Shown in pieces: positions 29,226 through 38,904 of a DNA stretch of 64,000 nucleotides. Under the pieces are notes generated by a model. That model was not told the origin of the DNA. It saw only the letters and a list, made by a program, of their open reading frames with translations, and did not search any database. Made by a program: the position numbers and the translations under genes. The stretch comes from JACVRW01 sp963751105 (GTDB taxonomy: Bacteria > Actinomycetota > Thermoleophilia > Solirubrobacterales > Thermoleophilaceae): contig CAVVTG010000002.1 in the NCBI GenBank assembly GCA_963751105.1, positions 1,612,001 to 1,676,000 of the forward strand. The letters run 5' to 3'. How positions within the stretch are numbered: position 1 is the stretch's first letter; the number at the start of each line of letters is the position of its first letter.

Positions 29226-29675
29226 GAGTCCTCCGTGGATGGAAATAGGTTTCCGAGCTACTAGCTGCGGCCGTAAGCGTTCGGCTGCGTCCGCGCCAGC
29301 GGCTTTTTGCGGTCCGATGGCTGGGCGAGTGCGCCTTCGCGCCCCCACCCGGCCCAGGCGCTGATGCCCAAGCGGGCACCACCACAAACCTTCGATCAAA
29401 GATCGGAGGCTCGCCATCTCGACCGCGGTCCGCACGAACAGCCGCCCCGCTCCGCGTCCCAGTGAAGGTCCGCAGCAGCGGTGCGACCATTGCGTGTGGT
29501 CGAGACCTGGGGTCTCGTGTCCGGCCTCTGTACCCGTCACCCGGGACCTCAACCGCGATGGCGACACACCTATGTCTTGGCGCTAGACTGGGCTGTCTAC
29601 AAGCGTTCGCCTGGTTTCTCCGGTCTCTTTCCTCTCGCGCGCACCTCACCACAGAGACCCGAGAGGACGCAGTTG
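29226..29675. other. 450-base gap between divergent element genes
   Basis: No gene is recognised. It must hold the promoters of the membrane-protein gene (minus) and the MpsC-like gene (plus). One candidate promoter is listed separately at 29561-29589. Open frames here lack family resemblance or start signals. Confidence 0.5.
29561..29589 (+). promoter_or_regulatory. candidate promoter of MpsC-like gene
   Basis: GCGACA, 17-base spacer, TAGACT (four of six consensus bases in each box). It would give a leader of about 80 bases before ATG 29676, consistent with the Shine-Dalgarno-led style of the element genes. Confidence 0.4.
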
Positions 29676-30074
29676 ATGAGTCAGGACACGCAGATGCCCG
29701 AGCAGACCGCTGCTGAGCTGCGGGGGATGCAGACGGCGGAGCTTTCGAACGCGATGGTGCGGATCTACAAGGAGCAGTTCGGCCGCGGACCAACCAAGGC
29801 GCATTCGGTTTACGCCAGCCCCAACCTCGTGATCTGCACGCTGGAGGACAGCCTCACCCCAGCTGAGCACCGCATGGCGCAACTCGGCGAACACCAACGG
29901 ATCAGGGACATCCGCAACTTCTTCCAGCACGCGAGCGAGAACGAGTTCGTCGGCACCGTCGAGGAAATCACCGGCCGCAGCGTACGCGCCTTCGTCAGCG
30001 GCACCGACAGCAAACACGACGTTTCGTCCGAGGTCTTCTACCTCCACCCGGAGATCACCACCGAAGGCGCCTAA
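29676..30074 (+). CDS. DUF2294/MpsC family protein
   Basis: A 132-residue soluble protein. The motif block RIYKEQFGRGPTKAHSVYA followed by LVICTLEDSLTPAEH and ITGRSVRAFVSGTDSKHDVS is characteristic of DUF2294, now called MpsC-like after a membrane-potential/bicarbonate system. Here no MpsAB partner is nearby. ATG 29676 has AGAGGA ten bases upstream; the frame is open further 5' but without family similarity. Cargo of the integrative element. Confidence 0.8.
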   Translation: MSQDTQMPEQTAAELRGMQTAELSNAMVRIYKEQFGRGPTKAHSVYASPNLVICTLEDSLTPAEHRMAQLGEHQRIRDIRNFFQHASENEFVGTVEEITGRSVRAFVSGTDSKHDVSSEVFYLHPEITTEGA

Positions 30075-30273
30075 GGAGTACGGCGCGCCCTCTCAAAGTC
30101 GCGCCGAACCAACCCCGACGCTCCTGCGACATTCCTGCCCGGTTTCCGGCGTTCGTGCGAAAGAGCGTAGATCGCGTTGCGCGGGACAGTCAGCGGCTTC
30201 TCTTTGCCGTGGCGGGATGCGGCGAGCGCTCGAGTGTCGCTACCCCGCGCCCGCCGAACGCTCCCTTGTTGAG

Positions 30274-30486
30274 CTAGCCGGGAATGTCGCGGGGGTCGTT
30301 GCCGTGCGAGTCCTTCTCGCGGATCGAACCGTCTTCGGCGTGGACCACGAGCTCGGCGTTCTGCTCGTCCGCCAGGTGTTGCCCCTGGCTGATCGCTTCT
30401 TCCACCGTGTCGTGCGTTGAGCGGTTGTTGCCGCTGACCTCGCACGCCCACTGGTTGCCCTTGGGGACTACGTGAACATCGGGCAT
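30274..30486 (-). CDS. DUF2188 domain protein
   Basis: A 70-residue protein made of one DUF2188 domain: HVVPKGNQWACEVSGNNRS, an acidic helix with ISQGQHLADEQ, then ELVVHAEDGSIREKDSHGND. These small proteins are widespread and often stress-linked, but no biochemical role is established. ATG 30486 follows GAGGAGA by about seven bases. An upstream GTTA-N14-GGGTAG resembles a SigB/SigF-type promoter. Element cargo. Confidence 0.85.
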   Translation of the reverse strand: MPDVHVVPKGNQWACEVSGNNRSTHDTVEEAISQGQHLADEQNAELVVHAEDGSIREKDSHGNDPRDIPG

Positions 30487-30516
30487 TGGGGTGTCTCCTC
30501 GTCGGGTTGCGGTCGG

Positions 30517-30540
30517 CTACCCGGCGCGTGGCGCGTTAAC
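30517..30540 (-). promoter_or_regulatory. possible SigB/SigF-like promoter of DUF2188 gene
   Basis: Minus-strand GTTA, 14 bases, GGGTAG, one mismatch per box from the actinobacterial general-stress consensus GTTT-N14-16-GGGTAT. Suggestive only. Confidence 0.35.
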
Positions 30541-30936
30541 GCTCAAACTGTTCTACGCCCGCCAACTGGCGACCGAGCCGGGGGGTCTCAGTCGCGAGTG
30601 CTGCCCACGACCCGGCGTGCTGTGAGGCCTACTCGATGGTCAAGGTTGAATTGTTGAGCGGGCGGAAGGTTCGAAATCCGTTCAACCCCCTTCCGCCCGC
30701 GACCGGGCCGGCGGTGCTGGCGGAGCTGCCGCACCCGGTCCCGCTGTCCCGATTGGCTCCGGTGCGCCCAGGCTGTCGGGGGGACGTCTGGGCACGCTTG
30801 CGGGTCACTGTGGTGCCCGGTGCGTAAGGGGCCAAACAACCTTTCGAACCCTCGAACCTTTGCGGAGCTGGAGCGTTGCAGCATCTACGAAAGGGGTGAC
30901 GCTGCGTACCAATGCCCCCAAGCGAGAGAGACGCCA
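30541..30936. other. 396-base stretch without a recognised gene
   Basis: A 63-codon frame at 30636-30827 has no ribosome-binding site and no recognisable family, and is left unannotated. The region contains GGTTGAA...TTCAACC inverted repeats near 30645-30690. Nothing else is supported. Confidence 0.4.
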
Positions 30937-31155
30937 ATGAGCGATGACCAACCGGCACCACCCAGCTACTCCCACTCGGCGAACGGGCACACCGACCCGA
31001 TCATCCAGCGTGCGGCTTGCGGGCTACAAGTCTGGGCGCAGTTGAAGCAGATCGAGCCTCATGAGAGAGCTTTCCACGCCGTGGCGGACCTCAAGGAAGA
31101 GGATCTGCGGGCCGTGGTCACCCATCACCTGTTCACGTGGCACCAAAGAGGGTAG
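30937..31155 (+). CDS. small hypothetical protein
   Basis: A 72-residue protein from ATG 30937, MSDDQPAPPSYSHSANGHTD at the start, then a helical segment with QRAACGLQVWAQLKQIEPHE and a C-terminal THHLFTWHQRG. The frame is open upstream to 30820, but that part lacks protein-like composition. Not recognised. It is followed after 12 bases by another small gene on the same strand, so the two are probably expressed together as element cargo. Confidence 0.5.
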   Translation: MSDDQPAPPSYSHSANGHTDPIIQRAACGLQVWAQLKQIEPHERAFHAVADLKEEDLRAVVTHHLFTWHQRG

Positions 31156-31167
31156 GCGGGCGGGGAA

Positions 31168-31422
31168 GTGGAACCCGTCAGGCGGAGACCGAGATCGGGC
31201 GGCAAGAGGCACGAGGCGCAGGGGCCGGCCATAGCGCCGCTCCGGGCCGCACAGCGGAAGCGCGTGGCGGCGATCCGCAAGCTGAACGCCCGCTACGCGG
31301 GCCAGGCGTTCCCGAAGCGTGCGGCCGCGAGGTGGAACCGGCTCCGGCGCGAGCTCGACGAGACTGAGGAGCTCATCACCGAACTCCGAGCCCGCTGCGA
31401 GCAGCATCATCGCGCAGCCTGA
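31168..31422 (+). CDS. small basic coiled-coil protein
   Basis: An 84-residue protein from GTG 31168. It is very basic at the N-terminus (EPVRRRPRSGGKRH) and then helical with heptad-like spacing (RAAARWNRLRRELDETEELI, TELRARCEQ). It might bind nucleic acid or form a coiled-coil adaptor. It does not resemble an excisionase winged helix. Function unknown. Confidence 0.5.
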   Translation: MEPVRRRPRSGGKRHEAQGPAIAPLRAAQRKRVAAIRKLNARYAGQAFPKRAAARWNRLRRELDETEELITELRARCEQHHRAA

Positions 31423-31465
31423 CGGACTGCCCCGGGGCGCCCCGGGGGTGCCGTTCACCCGACCC

Positions 31466-31518
31466 GAAGAATCTTCATCTCACCTGACCGGCGTTCGGAC
31501 CGTCTGAAGATCCTTCAG
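31466..31518. repeat. two short inverted repeats, operator-like
   Basis: GAAGAATCTTC at 31466-31476 and GAAGATCCTTC (within CTGAAGATCCTTCAG) at 31507-31517. The centres are 41 bp apart, close to four helical turns. They lie just upstream of the candidate promoter at 31549 and may bind a dimeric regulator. Confidence 0.45.
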
Positions 31519-31548
31519 AATATGCCAAATTGCAGGGAAAACTTAGGG

Positions 31549-31577
31549 TTGCGCCGTCTGGCAAGGGGGTGTACGGT
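31549..31577 (+). promoter_or_regulatory. candidate promoter of the 31650 gene
   Basis: TTGCGC, exactly 17 bases, TACGGT. Transcription would start near 31584 and give a leader of about 66 bases with GGAGG before ATG 31650. Confidence 0.5.
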
Positions 31578-31649
31578 CGCTGCTCTAGACAAGCGCCCCC
31601 GCACCGGTAGAGGCCCGGCCGGGGGCATGGCACAGGAGGCGTTACTCCC

Positions 31650-31952
31650 ATGCAAGAGAATCCTACGACGGCCGTCACCATCGCGGAACTCGAGCAACGC
31701 TCGCTTGAGGTTGCCGAAGCGGAGAGCCGGGCGCTGCGGGCGTTGGCCGACCATTTGCGTGAGGCGGCGGTGCAACTGCCCCGCGACTCCACGATGGGCA
31801 TGCGCTTCGCCAAGCACGCGCAGGGCTTCGACTCCACCGCCTCGTTCGTAGACCACCACATTGACGCGGTGGGCACGCTTGCCCTACAGACCTTCACGCT
31901 GGAGACAGACCGTGACGTGAAGCGGCGCTATGGGCCCACCCCCGAGGATTGA
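31650..31952 (+). CDS. hypothetical helical protein
   Basis: A 100-residue mostly helical protein. An amphipathic helix (TIAELEQRSLEVAEAESRAL) leads into RALADHLREAAVQLPRDS; then come FAKHAQGFDSTASFVDHHID and a polar tail. Shine-Dalgarno GGAGG lies about 11 bases before ATG 31650. It has its own promoter and two operator-like repeats, so it may be the regulated gene of the element. No DNA-binding motif is seen. Not recognised. Confidence 0.55.
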   Translation: MQENPTTAVTIAELEQRSLEVAEAESRALRALADHLREAAVQLPRDSTMGMRFAKHAQGFDSTASFVDHHIDAVGTLALQTFTLETDRDVKRRYGPTPED

Positions 31953-32046
31953 GGGCCACCCGCGCGTCCTGACCCGAGGAGCGCGCCTGTCAGGGCCCCC
32001 CATCGGGCGTGATGTCTCTCGAGCATTCCCGACGCAAGCCGGTCTC

Positions 32047-32067
32047 GTGCGTCGGAATTGCGTCGGA
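32047..32067 (+). repeat. right arm-site repeat pair
   Basis: TGCGTCGG at 32048-32055 and 32059-32066, 11-base period, matching 27902-27922 at 19 of 21 positions and in the same orientation. It lies 91 bases inside the right attachment core. Confidence 0.6.
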
Positions 32068-32158
32068 AGCGCCGCCGCATCGAAGCGAATAGGTGCGAAG
32101 GCGGGGCTGGGCGGAGCGGTATTCGCCGCTGTTCGCCCGCATTCGCCGCGAACCGGGC

Positions 32159-32172
32159 ATGGGCCGTACTGG
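32159..32172 (+). repeat. right attachment core
   Basis: ATGGGCCGTACTGG, second copy of the 14-bp repeat. It covers the 3' acceptor strand, discriminator and 3' T-stem strand of tRNA-Val, so the tRNA stays whole after integration. Confidence 0.85.
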
Positions 32173-32232
32173 GCTCGAACCAGTGACCTCCGGCTTGTCG
32201 AGCCGGCGCTCTCCCAGCTGAGCTAACGGCCC
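32160..32232 (-). tRNA. tRNA-Val(GAC)
   Basis: A 73-base tRNA with a perfect cloverleaf: acceptor GGGCCGT/ACGGCCC, D stem GCTC/GAGC, anticodon stem CCGGC/GCCGG and T stem ACTGG/CCAGT. The anticodon is GAC at 32199-32197. The loop reads TCGACAA, so position 33 is C instead of the nearly universal U. CCA is not encoded. The 3' end serves as the attachment site of the integrative element. Confidence 0.9.
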
Positions 32233-32246
32233 GGGAGCAGCGGCGG

Positions 32247-32275
32247 AGTATAGCTGTGCTCCTGCGCCTGCCGAA
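32247..32275 (-). promoter_or_regulatory. tRNA-Val promoter
   Basis: Minus-strand TTCGGC, 17 bases, TATACT, ending 14 bases before the tRNA 5' end. It lies outside the integrated element, so tRNA expression is not disturbed. Confidence 0.6.
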
Positions 32276-32324
32276 TGGCGCTCAGGCACGAGTTCACCCC
32301 CGCCGAGGCGGGTACAGGGGGGCC

Positions 32325-32492
32325 ATGGAAGAGAAGCCGCGCCAGGACGAGAAGACGCCCGAGACCGCCGAGCCGCCGGAGGCCGAGGAGATGTCGGAGA
32401 AGGTGCCCGACGAGGCCAGCGGCGAGGGCGACACGCCGCTCGGCGACACCGATCAGCACTCAGACGCTGAGGGACCGCACGGGACGGGCTGA
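32325..32492 (+). CDS. small acidic hypothetical protein
   Basis: A 55-residue, very acidic and presumably disordered protein from ATG 32325 (MEEKPRQDEKTPETAEPPEA), ending near LGDTDQHSDAEGPHGTG. A G-rich Shine-Dalgarno (GGGGGG) lies four bases upstream. The end overlaps the convergent epimerase gene by 33 bases. I have the impression that similar tiny proteins with a DTDQHSD motif occur in relatives, but cannot verify it. Confidence 0.5.
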   Translation: MEEKPRQDEKTPETAEPPEAEEMSEKVPDEASGEGDTPLGDTDQHSDAEGPHGTG

Positions 32493-33473
32493 TTCGGGGG
32501 CGCTCGGCGCCGCTGGCGGGCCGGGCGGAGGGAGCTTGCCGTGGGCACGCATGGTGACCTCGAAGGTCTCGCGGCTCGTGTGACGGGGCCGCCATCCGGT
32601 GGTCTGCTTGAGCTTCTCGTTCGACACCAGCCAGGGATACAGGGCGAACTCGATCTGGCCGGGCGGAGCCTCTGAGAGCCGGGCCGCCCACATCGTCTTT
32701 GCCAGTCCGCGGTACGCCCGTAACGGCATCTTGCGGACCGGGGTCCCCAGCAGCTCGGCGCACTCGCGCAGGGTCATCTCACCGTCACCGGCCACGTTGA
32801 ACGCCCCGGCGTGCCGACCCAGCAGCAGCGCGGTGACCCCCTCCACCACGTCGTCCTCGTGCACGAACTGGATCCGCTCGTCGAGGTTGCCCACGTCGAC
32901 CGCGAACGGCTGTTTCGTCCACAGGCGCACAAGGTAGTTGTCGACGTTGGGGCCGAACACGATGGAGGGACGCACGATCGTCATGGTGCGGTCGGGCCAG
33001 GCCGCGGCCCACAGCTGGCAGATGCGGTCCGACTCCGTCTTGTCACGCGCGTAGGAGAAGCCCGGCACCCCACGGACCGGGTCGGCCTCGGTGAGCGGTA
33101 CCGGATTGTCGGGAAAGGCGCCGTAGGCCACCGCAGAGCTCGTCACGAGCACGTGTGGAGTGCCGGCCGACCCAGCCGCTTCCAGGACGTTGTGGGTGCC
33201 GTTCACGTCCACGTCGTACATCAGATGCTCGTCGTGCGAGGGGTTGAGGATGAACGCGAGGTGCACGAGAACATCGGGCTTGGCCCGCTCGAGCGCCGAG
33301 CGCACCGCCTCCGCGTCGCGGACGTCCAGGCGCTCGAACGCCGTCTTCGGCTTGTAGCCGCGCGGCGGGACGACGTCGCAGATGACGATCCGCTCGGTGT
33401 CGTCCCGGCGCGAGAGAAGGTCGACGAGACGGCTGCCTATGTAACCGGAGCCACCGGTGATGACGTAGCGCAT
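32460..33473 (-). CDS. NAD-dependent epimerase/dehydratase (extended SDR)
   Basis: A 337-residue extended short-chain dehydrogenase. The cofactor motif GGSGYIGSRL is at the N-terminus, with an acidic residue at the end of the second strand (VICDVVPP) indicating NAD. The active-site YxxxK is YARDK, with Ser in VTSSAVAYG. Substrate specificity is not readable; nucleotide sugars are the usual guess. ATG 33473 lies one base after the stop of the second epimerase, so the pair is cotranscribed with acs. The C-terminal tail is Pro-rich. Confidence 0.85.
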   Translation of the reverse strand: MRYVITGGSGYIGSRLVDLLSRRDDTERIVICDVVPPRGYKPKTAFERLDVRDAEAVRSALERAKPDVLVHLAFILNPSHDEHLMYDVDVNGTHNVLEAAGSAGTPHVLVTSSAVAYGAFPDNPVPLTEADPVRGVPGFSYARDKTESDRICQLWAAAWPDRTMTIVRPSIVFGPNVDNYLVRLWTKQPFAVDVGNLDERIQFVHEDDVVEGVTALLLGRHAGAFNVAGDGEMTLRECAELLGTPVRKMPLRAYRGLAKTMWAARLSEAPPGQIEFALYPWLVSNEKLKQTTGWRPRHTSRETFEVTMRAHGKLPPPGPPAAPSAPESARPVRSLSV

Positions 33474-33474
33474 G

Positions 33475-34448
33475 TCAGCGCACGGTATACGGCCCCGTCG
33501 AGACGGCGTGGTAGCCCTTGGCCCCCACCGCGGCAGCCAGCTCGCTGCGCGGCTCCTCGCCGGCGCGCACGCGGTCGAGCGCCTGCCGAAAGTCCCAGCG
33601 AGGCGACCAGCCCAGCTCGCGCCGCGCGAGCTCGTTCACGTAGACCCGCTCGATGCTTCCGAACAGCCGCCAGCCGCGCTCGGCGTACAGGTCCTCGCAG
33701 TCCGGGAAGAGGCGATGCACCACCGCCGGGGCGTCGGCTCGCAGGTCCGCCAGGTCGTCGCGCGTGAAGGGCGTCGTCGCGCTGACGATGTAACGGCCGA
33801 AGCCGATGGCCGGCGCCCGCTCGAGGGCGAGCCGGTGCGCGTCGACCACGTCCTCGAGATCGACCCTGCGGTAGAGCAGCTCGTTCACCTTGAGGTTGGT
33901 GTCGTCGTAGTCGGCCCGCACGTCGTCGCGGTCGTCGGCCTCGGGGAAGAAGCGCGAGGTGCGCAGGATCAGGCAGGGCAGGCCGTTATCGCGGTGGACG
34001 AGCTCACACAGGTCCTCGGCCGCGGTCTTCGTCGCGCCGTACACGTTCCGCGCCCGAGGAGCCACGGTCTCGGTGATCCACGCCGCGGGGGCCCCGGGCG
34101 GCGGGACGAGCGCACGGCCGAAGGCGCTGGTGGTGCTGGTGAACACGAAGCTGCCCACCCCGGCGGCCACCGACTCCTCGAGCAGGTTGAGCGTCCCGGT
34201 GATGTTGGTGTCGACGAAGTCCTGCTTTGCGTGGGAGCCGACGTGCGGCTTGTGGAGCGTGGCGGCGTGGAGAACCGCCTCCACGCCCTGAAGCGAACGG
34301 CGCACGAGCTCCCGGTCGGCGATCGACCCCACCACGGTGGTGTAGGGCGAGTCGAGCACGTCCAGGCCGACGATCTCGTGGCCGTCGGATCCGAGAACGC
34401 GGACGAGGCCCTCCCCGAGATGCCCCGAGCTGCCGGTGACGAGGAGCT

Positions 34449-34452
<4 letters not shown>
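33475..34452 (-). CDS. NAD-dependent epimerase/dehydratase (extended SDR)
   Basis: A 325-residue extended SDR, related to but distinct from its neighbour. It has a GSSGHLGEGL cofactor loop, TSTTSAFG with the active Ser/Thr, and YGATK as YxxxK. The start is TTG 34452, overlapping the acs stop as TTGA, so its translation is probably coupled to acs. An ATG alternative would remove the Rossmann strand. The role in an acetate-utilisation unit is unclear; the two epimerases may simply share the promoter. Confidence 0.85.
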
Positions 34453-36434
<1,982 letters not shown>

Positions 36435-36466
36435 CTCTCCTCCTCGGTTGCGCGCTCTGAGGGGTC

Positions 36467-37198
36467 CTACCCAAGTGCCGTGTCGGGCACACGGACCGCG
36501 TGCTCGAGCCAGCGCGCGAACAGGTCGCGCGCCAGCGGCAGGGTCACGTGCGCGTGAGCCTCCACGTCGGCGAGAAAGCCCGGCAGCGAGCCCTCTCCCA
36601 GCGTCTGCTCGAGGCTCGCCGCGTAGGCGGGCACCGTGCCCCACTCGGCCGCCAGCTCCGGTGACACTTCGAGATGGAACTGCAGCGCGTACGCGTTCTT
36701 GAAGACGAAGGCCTGGCTGCGGTAGGCCTCGGAGGTGGCCAGCAGCGTGGCTCCCTCCGGAAGGTCGAAGGTGTCGCCGTGCCACTGCAGCGTGGGAAAG
36801 CTCGGCGGCGCGCCGGCGAAGACCGGGTCGGTAGCGGCCGCGCCGGTCAGCTCGACCGGGAGCAGGCCGACCTCGGCCCGGTCACCGGGGTACACGTTCG
36901 CCCCGAGCGCGGCGGCCACGAGCTGCGCGCCGAGGCAGACGCCCCACACCGGGTGCCCGGCGCGGGCGGCGTCCCCGATCATGTCCTTCTCGGCCACCAA
37001 CCACGGATGGGCGTCCTCCTCGTAGGCGCCCATCGGCCCGCCCATCACGATCAGGCCGGCGAAGTCGCGCCAGTCGGGCAGCCGCTCACCCTCGTCGAGC
37101 TCCACCCGCACCAGATCGAGTCCCTGGGCCCGCAGTTCGTCCTCGAACGCGGCCGGCGGCTCGCAGGCGATGTGCTGCAGGACGAGCAGGGTGGCCAT
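36467..37198 (-). CDS. class I glutamine amidotransferase-like protein
   Basis: A 243-residue GATase1 domain protein of the GMP-synthase-like, stand-alone group. It has the nucleophile Cys in VWGVCLGAQLVA, the His-x-Glu pair in LQFHLEVSP, and VMGGPMGAYEED. No synthase partner is fused or adjacent, so it may act on a gamma-glutamyl compound. ATG 37198 lies 7 bases after a TACTGT box, suggesting a leaderless transcript. It is embedded between acs and actP on the same strand. Confidence 0.85.
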   Translation of the reverse strand: MATLLVLQHIACEPPAAFEDELRAQGLDLVRVELDEGERLPDWRDFAGLIVMGGPMGAYEEDAHPWLVAEKDMIGDAARAGHPVWGVCLGAQLVAAALGANVYPGDRAEVGLLPVELTGAAATDPVFAGAPPSFPTLQWHGDTFDLPEGATLLATSEAYRSQAFVFKNAYALQFHLEVSPELAAEWGTVPAYAASLEQTLGEGSLPGFLADVEAHAHVTLPLARDLFARWLEHAVRVPDTALG

Positions 37199-37205
37199 GG
37201 CCTGC

Positions 37206-37211
37206 ACAGTA
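37206..37211 (-). promoter_or_regulatory. -10 box TACTGT, leaderless type
   Basis: TACTGT on the minus strand, seven bases before ATG 37198, with no Shine-Dalgarno between them. Confidence 0.45.
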
Positions 37212-37266
37212 TGCGACGCCGCCCCGCGGGGAAAGACCCCCGCGGGGACGGCTGCCGCATCGAGCT

Positions 37267-38904
37267 CTAGCCGGGCGTGGCGACCTTGTCGCGCTCCGCC
37301 GCGTCGGTGCCTTCGTGGGTGTCGCGACGGCCGGTCAGCGTCAGGCCGGTGCCGCCCTCGGCGCCGAGGCCGGTCTCGGAGCGGACCCACAGCTCGTCGA
37401 ACGAGCGCTGGGCCTGCGCCTCCTTCGACAGGACGGTACCGAGCCAGCATCCGATGAATCCGAGCGGAATCGAGATGATCCCGGGGTTGGCCAGGTCGTA
37501 CCACGAGAACAGCCCGCCCTCGCTGTCGGGCCCGGGCCACACCGTGGGGCTGATGATCACGAGGCCCACCGAGCTGATCACGCCGGTGAGCACGCCGACG
37601 ACCGCGCCGGTGGTGTTGAAGCGCCGCCACGTGAGCGCGAGCAACAGGGCGGGGAAGTTCGCGCTGGCGGCGACCGCGAAGGCCAGGCCGACCATGAACG
37701 ACACGTTGAGACCCTCGCCGCCGATGATCGCGATCAGGATCGCGATGGCGCCGATTCCCACCGCCGCGATCTTCGCGACCCAGACCTCTTCGCTCTCGGA
37801 GTCGGAACCCTGGCGGATGATGTTCGACCAGATGTCGTGAGCCACCGCGCCGGAGGCCGAGATCACCAGGCCCGCCACCACCGCCAGGATGGTGGCGAAG
37901 GCGACGCCGGCGACGATGGCCAGGAACAGCTCGCCGCCCAGCTCTTCGGCCAGCAGCGGCAGGGCGAAGTTGCCGGTGGTCCCGGCGGCCTCCTCCCCGC
38001 CCTGGCCCAGGATCGCGCGGGCACCGAAGCCCAGGGCCGTGGTCATCACATAGAAGGCCCCGATCAGGACCATGGCCCACATGACCGATCCACGCGCGGC
38101 CTTGGCGTCGGGCACGGTGAAGAACCGCATCAAGATGTGCGGCAGCCCCGCGGTCCCCAGCACCAGGCCGAGGCCGAGCGAAACGGTGTCGAGCGGCGTG
38201 GCCAGGAACAGCCCGGGCTTGAGGTAGGCCTCGCCCTCGGCCGACTGCGAGCGCGCGTCGGTGAACAGATCGATCGGGTTGCCCCCGATCTCGACCAGCA
38301 CCCAGACGGTCATCACGATCGCTGCGCTCATGAGCAGGAACGCCTTGATGATCTGCACCCAGCTGGTGGCCAGCATGCCGCCGAGCACGATGTACATGAT
38401 CATGAACGTGCCGGTGAGCAGTACTGACAGCCAGAAATCGATGCCCACGAGGCCCTCGATCAGCACTCCGGCACCGACCATCTGGGCGATCAGGTAGAAC
38501 GCGACCACCGTCAGCGTTCCCAGCGCGGCGGCGGCGCGGGCGGGCCTCTCCTTCAGCCGGAACGCGAGCACGTCGGCGATGGTGTACTTGCCCGAGTTGC
38601 GCATCCGCTCCGCGAGCAGGAACAGGACGGTGAGGAAGGCGACCAGGAAGCCGACGGAATAGAGGAAGCCGTCGAAGCCGAAGAGGAAGATCAACCCGGC
38701 GATTCCCAGGAACGAGGCGGCGGACATGTAGTCACCCGCGATGGCGAAGCCGTTCTGCGGTCCGGTCAGGCCACGGCCCGCGGACCAGAAGTCGGTGGCC
38801 GAGGTCACGCGCTTCGAGGCGAAATAGCTGATGACCAACGTGACGCCCACGACGATGGCGAACACCACCAGCGCGGTTTCGTTGACTGCGGCGATCAGCG
38901 TCAT
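37267..38904 (-). CDS. actP: cation/acetate symporter
   Basis: Sodium:solute symporter family, 545 residues and about 13 membrane helices. Landmarks are SAGRGLTGPQNGFAIAGDYM near residue 41 (the SSS signature in TM2), YIVLGGMLATSWVQIIKAFL, GLGLVLGTAGLPHILMRFFT, and a late conserved AAVAASANFPALLL-like block. It takes up acetate and other short monocarboxylates. ATG 38904 overlaps the DUF485 stop as ATGA, the standard yjcH-actP arrangement. Confidence 0.94.
   Translation of the reverse strand: MTLIAAVNETALVVFAIVVGVTLVISYFASKRVTSATDFWSAGRGLTGPQNGFAIAGDYMSAASFLGIAGLIFLFGFDGFLYSVGFLVAFLTVLFLLAERMRNSGKYTIADVLAFRLKERPARAAAALGTLTVVAFYLIAQMVGAGVLIEGLVGIDFWLSVLLTGTFMIMYIVLGGMLATSWVQIIKAFLLMSAAIVMTVWVLVEIGGNPIDLFTDARSQSAEGEAYLKPGLFLATPLDTVSLGLGLVLGTAGLPHILMRFFTVPDAKAARGSVMWAMVLIGAFYVMTTALGFGARAILGQGGEEAAGTTGNFALPLLAEELGGELFLAIVAGVAFATILAVVAGLVISASGAVAHDIWSNIIRQGSDSESEEVWVAKIAAVGIGAIAILIAIIGGEGLNVSFMVGLAFAVAASANFPALLLALTWRRFNTTGAVVGVLTGVISSVGLVIISPTVWPGPDSEGGLFSWYDLANPGIISIPLGFIGCWLGTVLSKEAQAQRSFDELWVRSETGLGAEGGTGLTLTGRRDTHEGTDAAERDKVATPG

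Larger units (their letters stand above)
27852..32172. mobile_element. 4.3-kb tRNA-Val integrative element
   Basis: A compact element bounded by a 14-bp direct repeat (ATGGGCCGTACTGG). The right copy is the 3' end of an intact tRNA-Val gene. It contains a tyrosine integrase at the left end, six small genes and paired 8-bp repeats near both ends. There are no replication, packaging or conjugation genes, so it would have to be mobilised by others or be a relic. Its genes mostly carry Shine-Dalgarno sequences, unlike the leaderless genes around it. Confidence 0.8.

Noticed and set aside
30636..30827. 63-codon ORF in the element gap
   Set aside because: No Shine-Dalgarno or leaderless -10, low-complexity Pro/Arg composition and no family.
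27818..32172. The element as a prophage
   Set aside because: No capsid, portal, terminase, tail, lysis or replication genes. 4.3 kb is too short even for a degenerate phage, and the small genes are not phage families I know.
32161..32232. Reading this tRNA on the plus strand as tRNA-Asp(GTC)
   Set aside because: The plus-strand loop TTGTCGA would supply U33 and GTC, but the conserved GGTTCGA T-loop and AGCTGG D-loop exist only on the minus strand.
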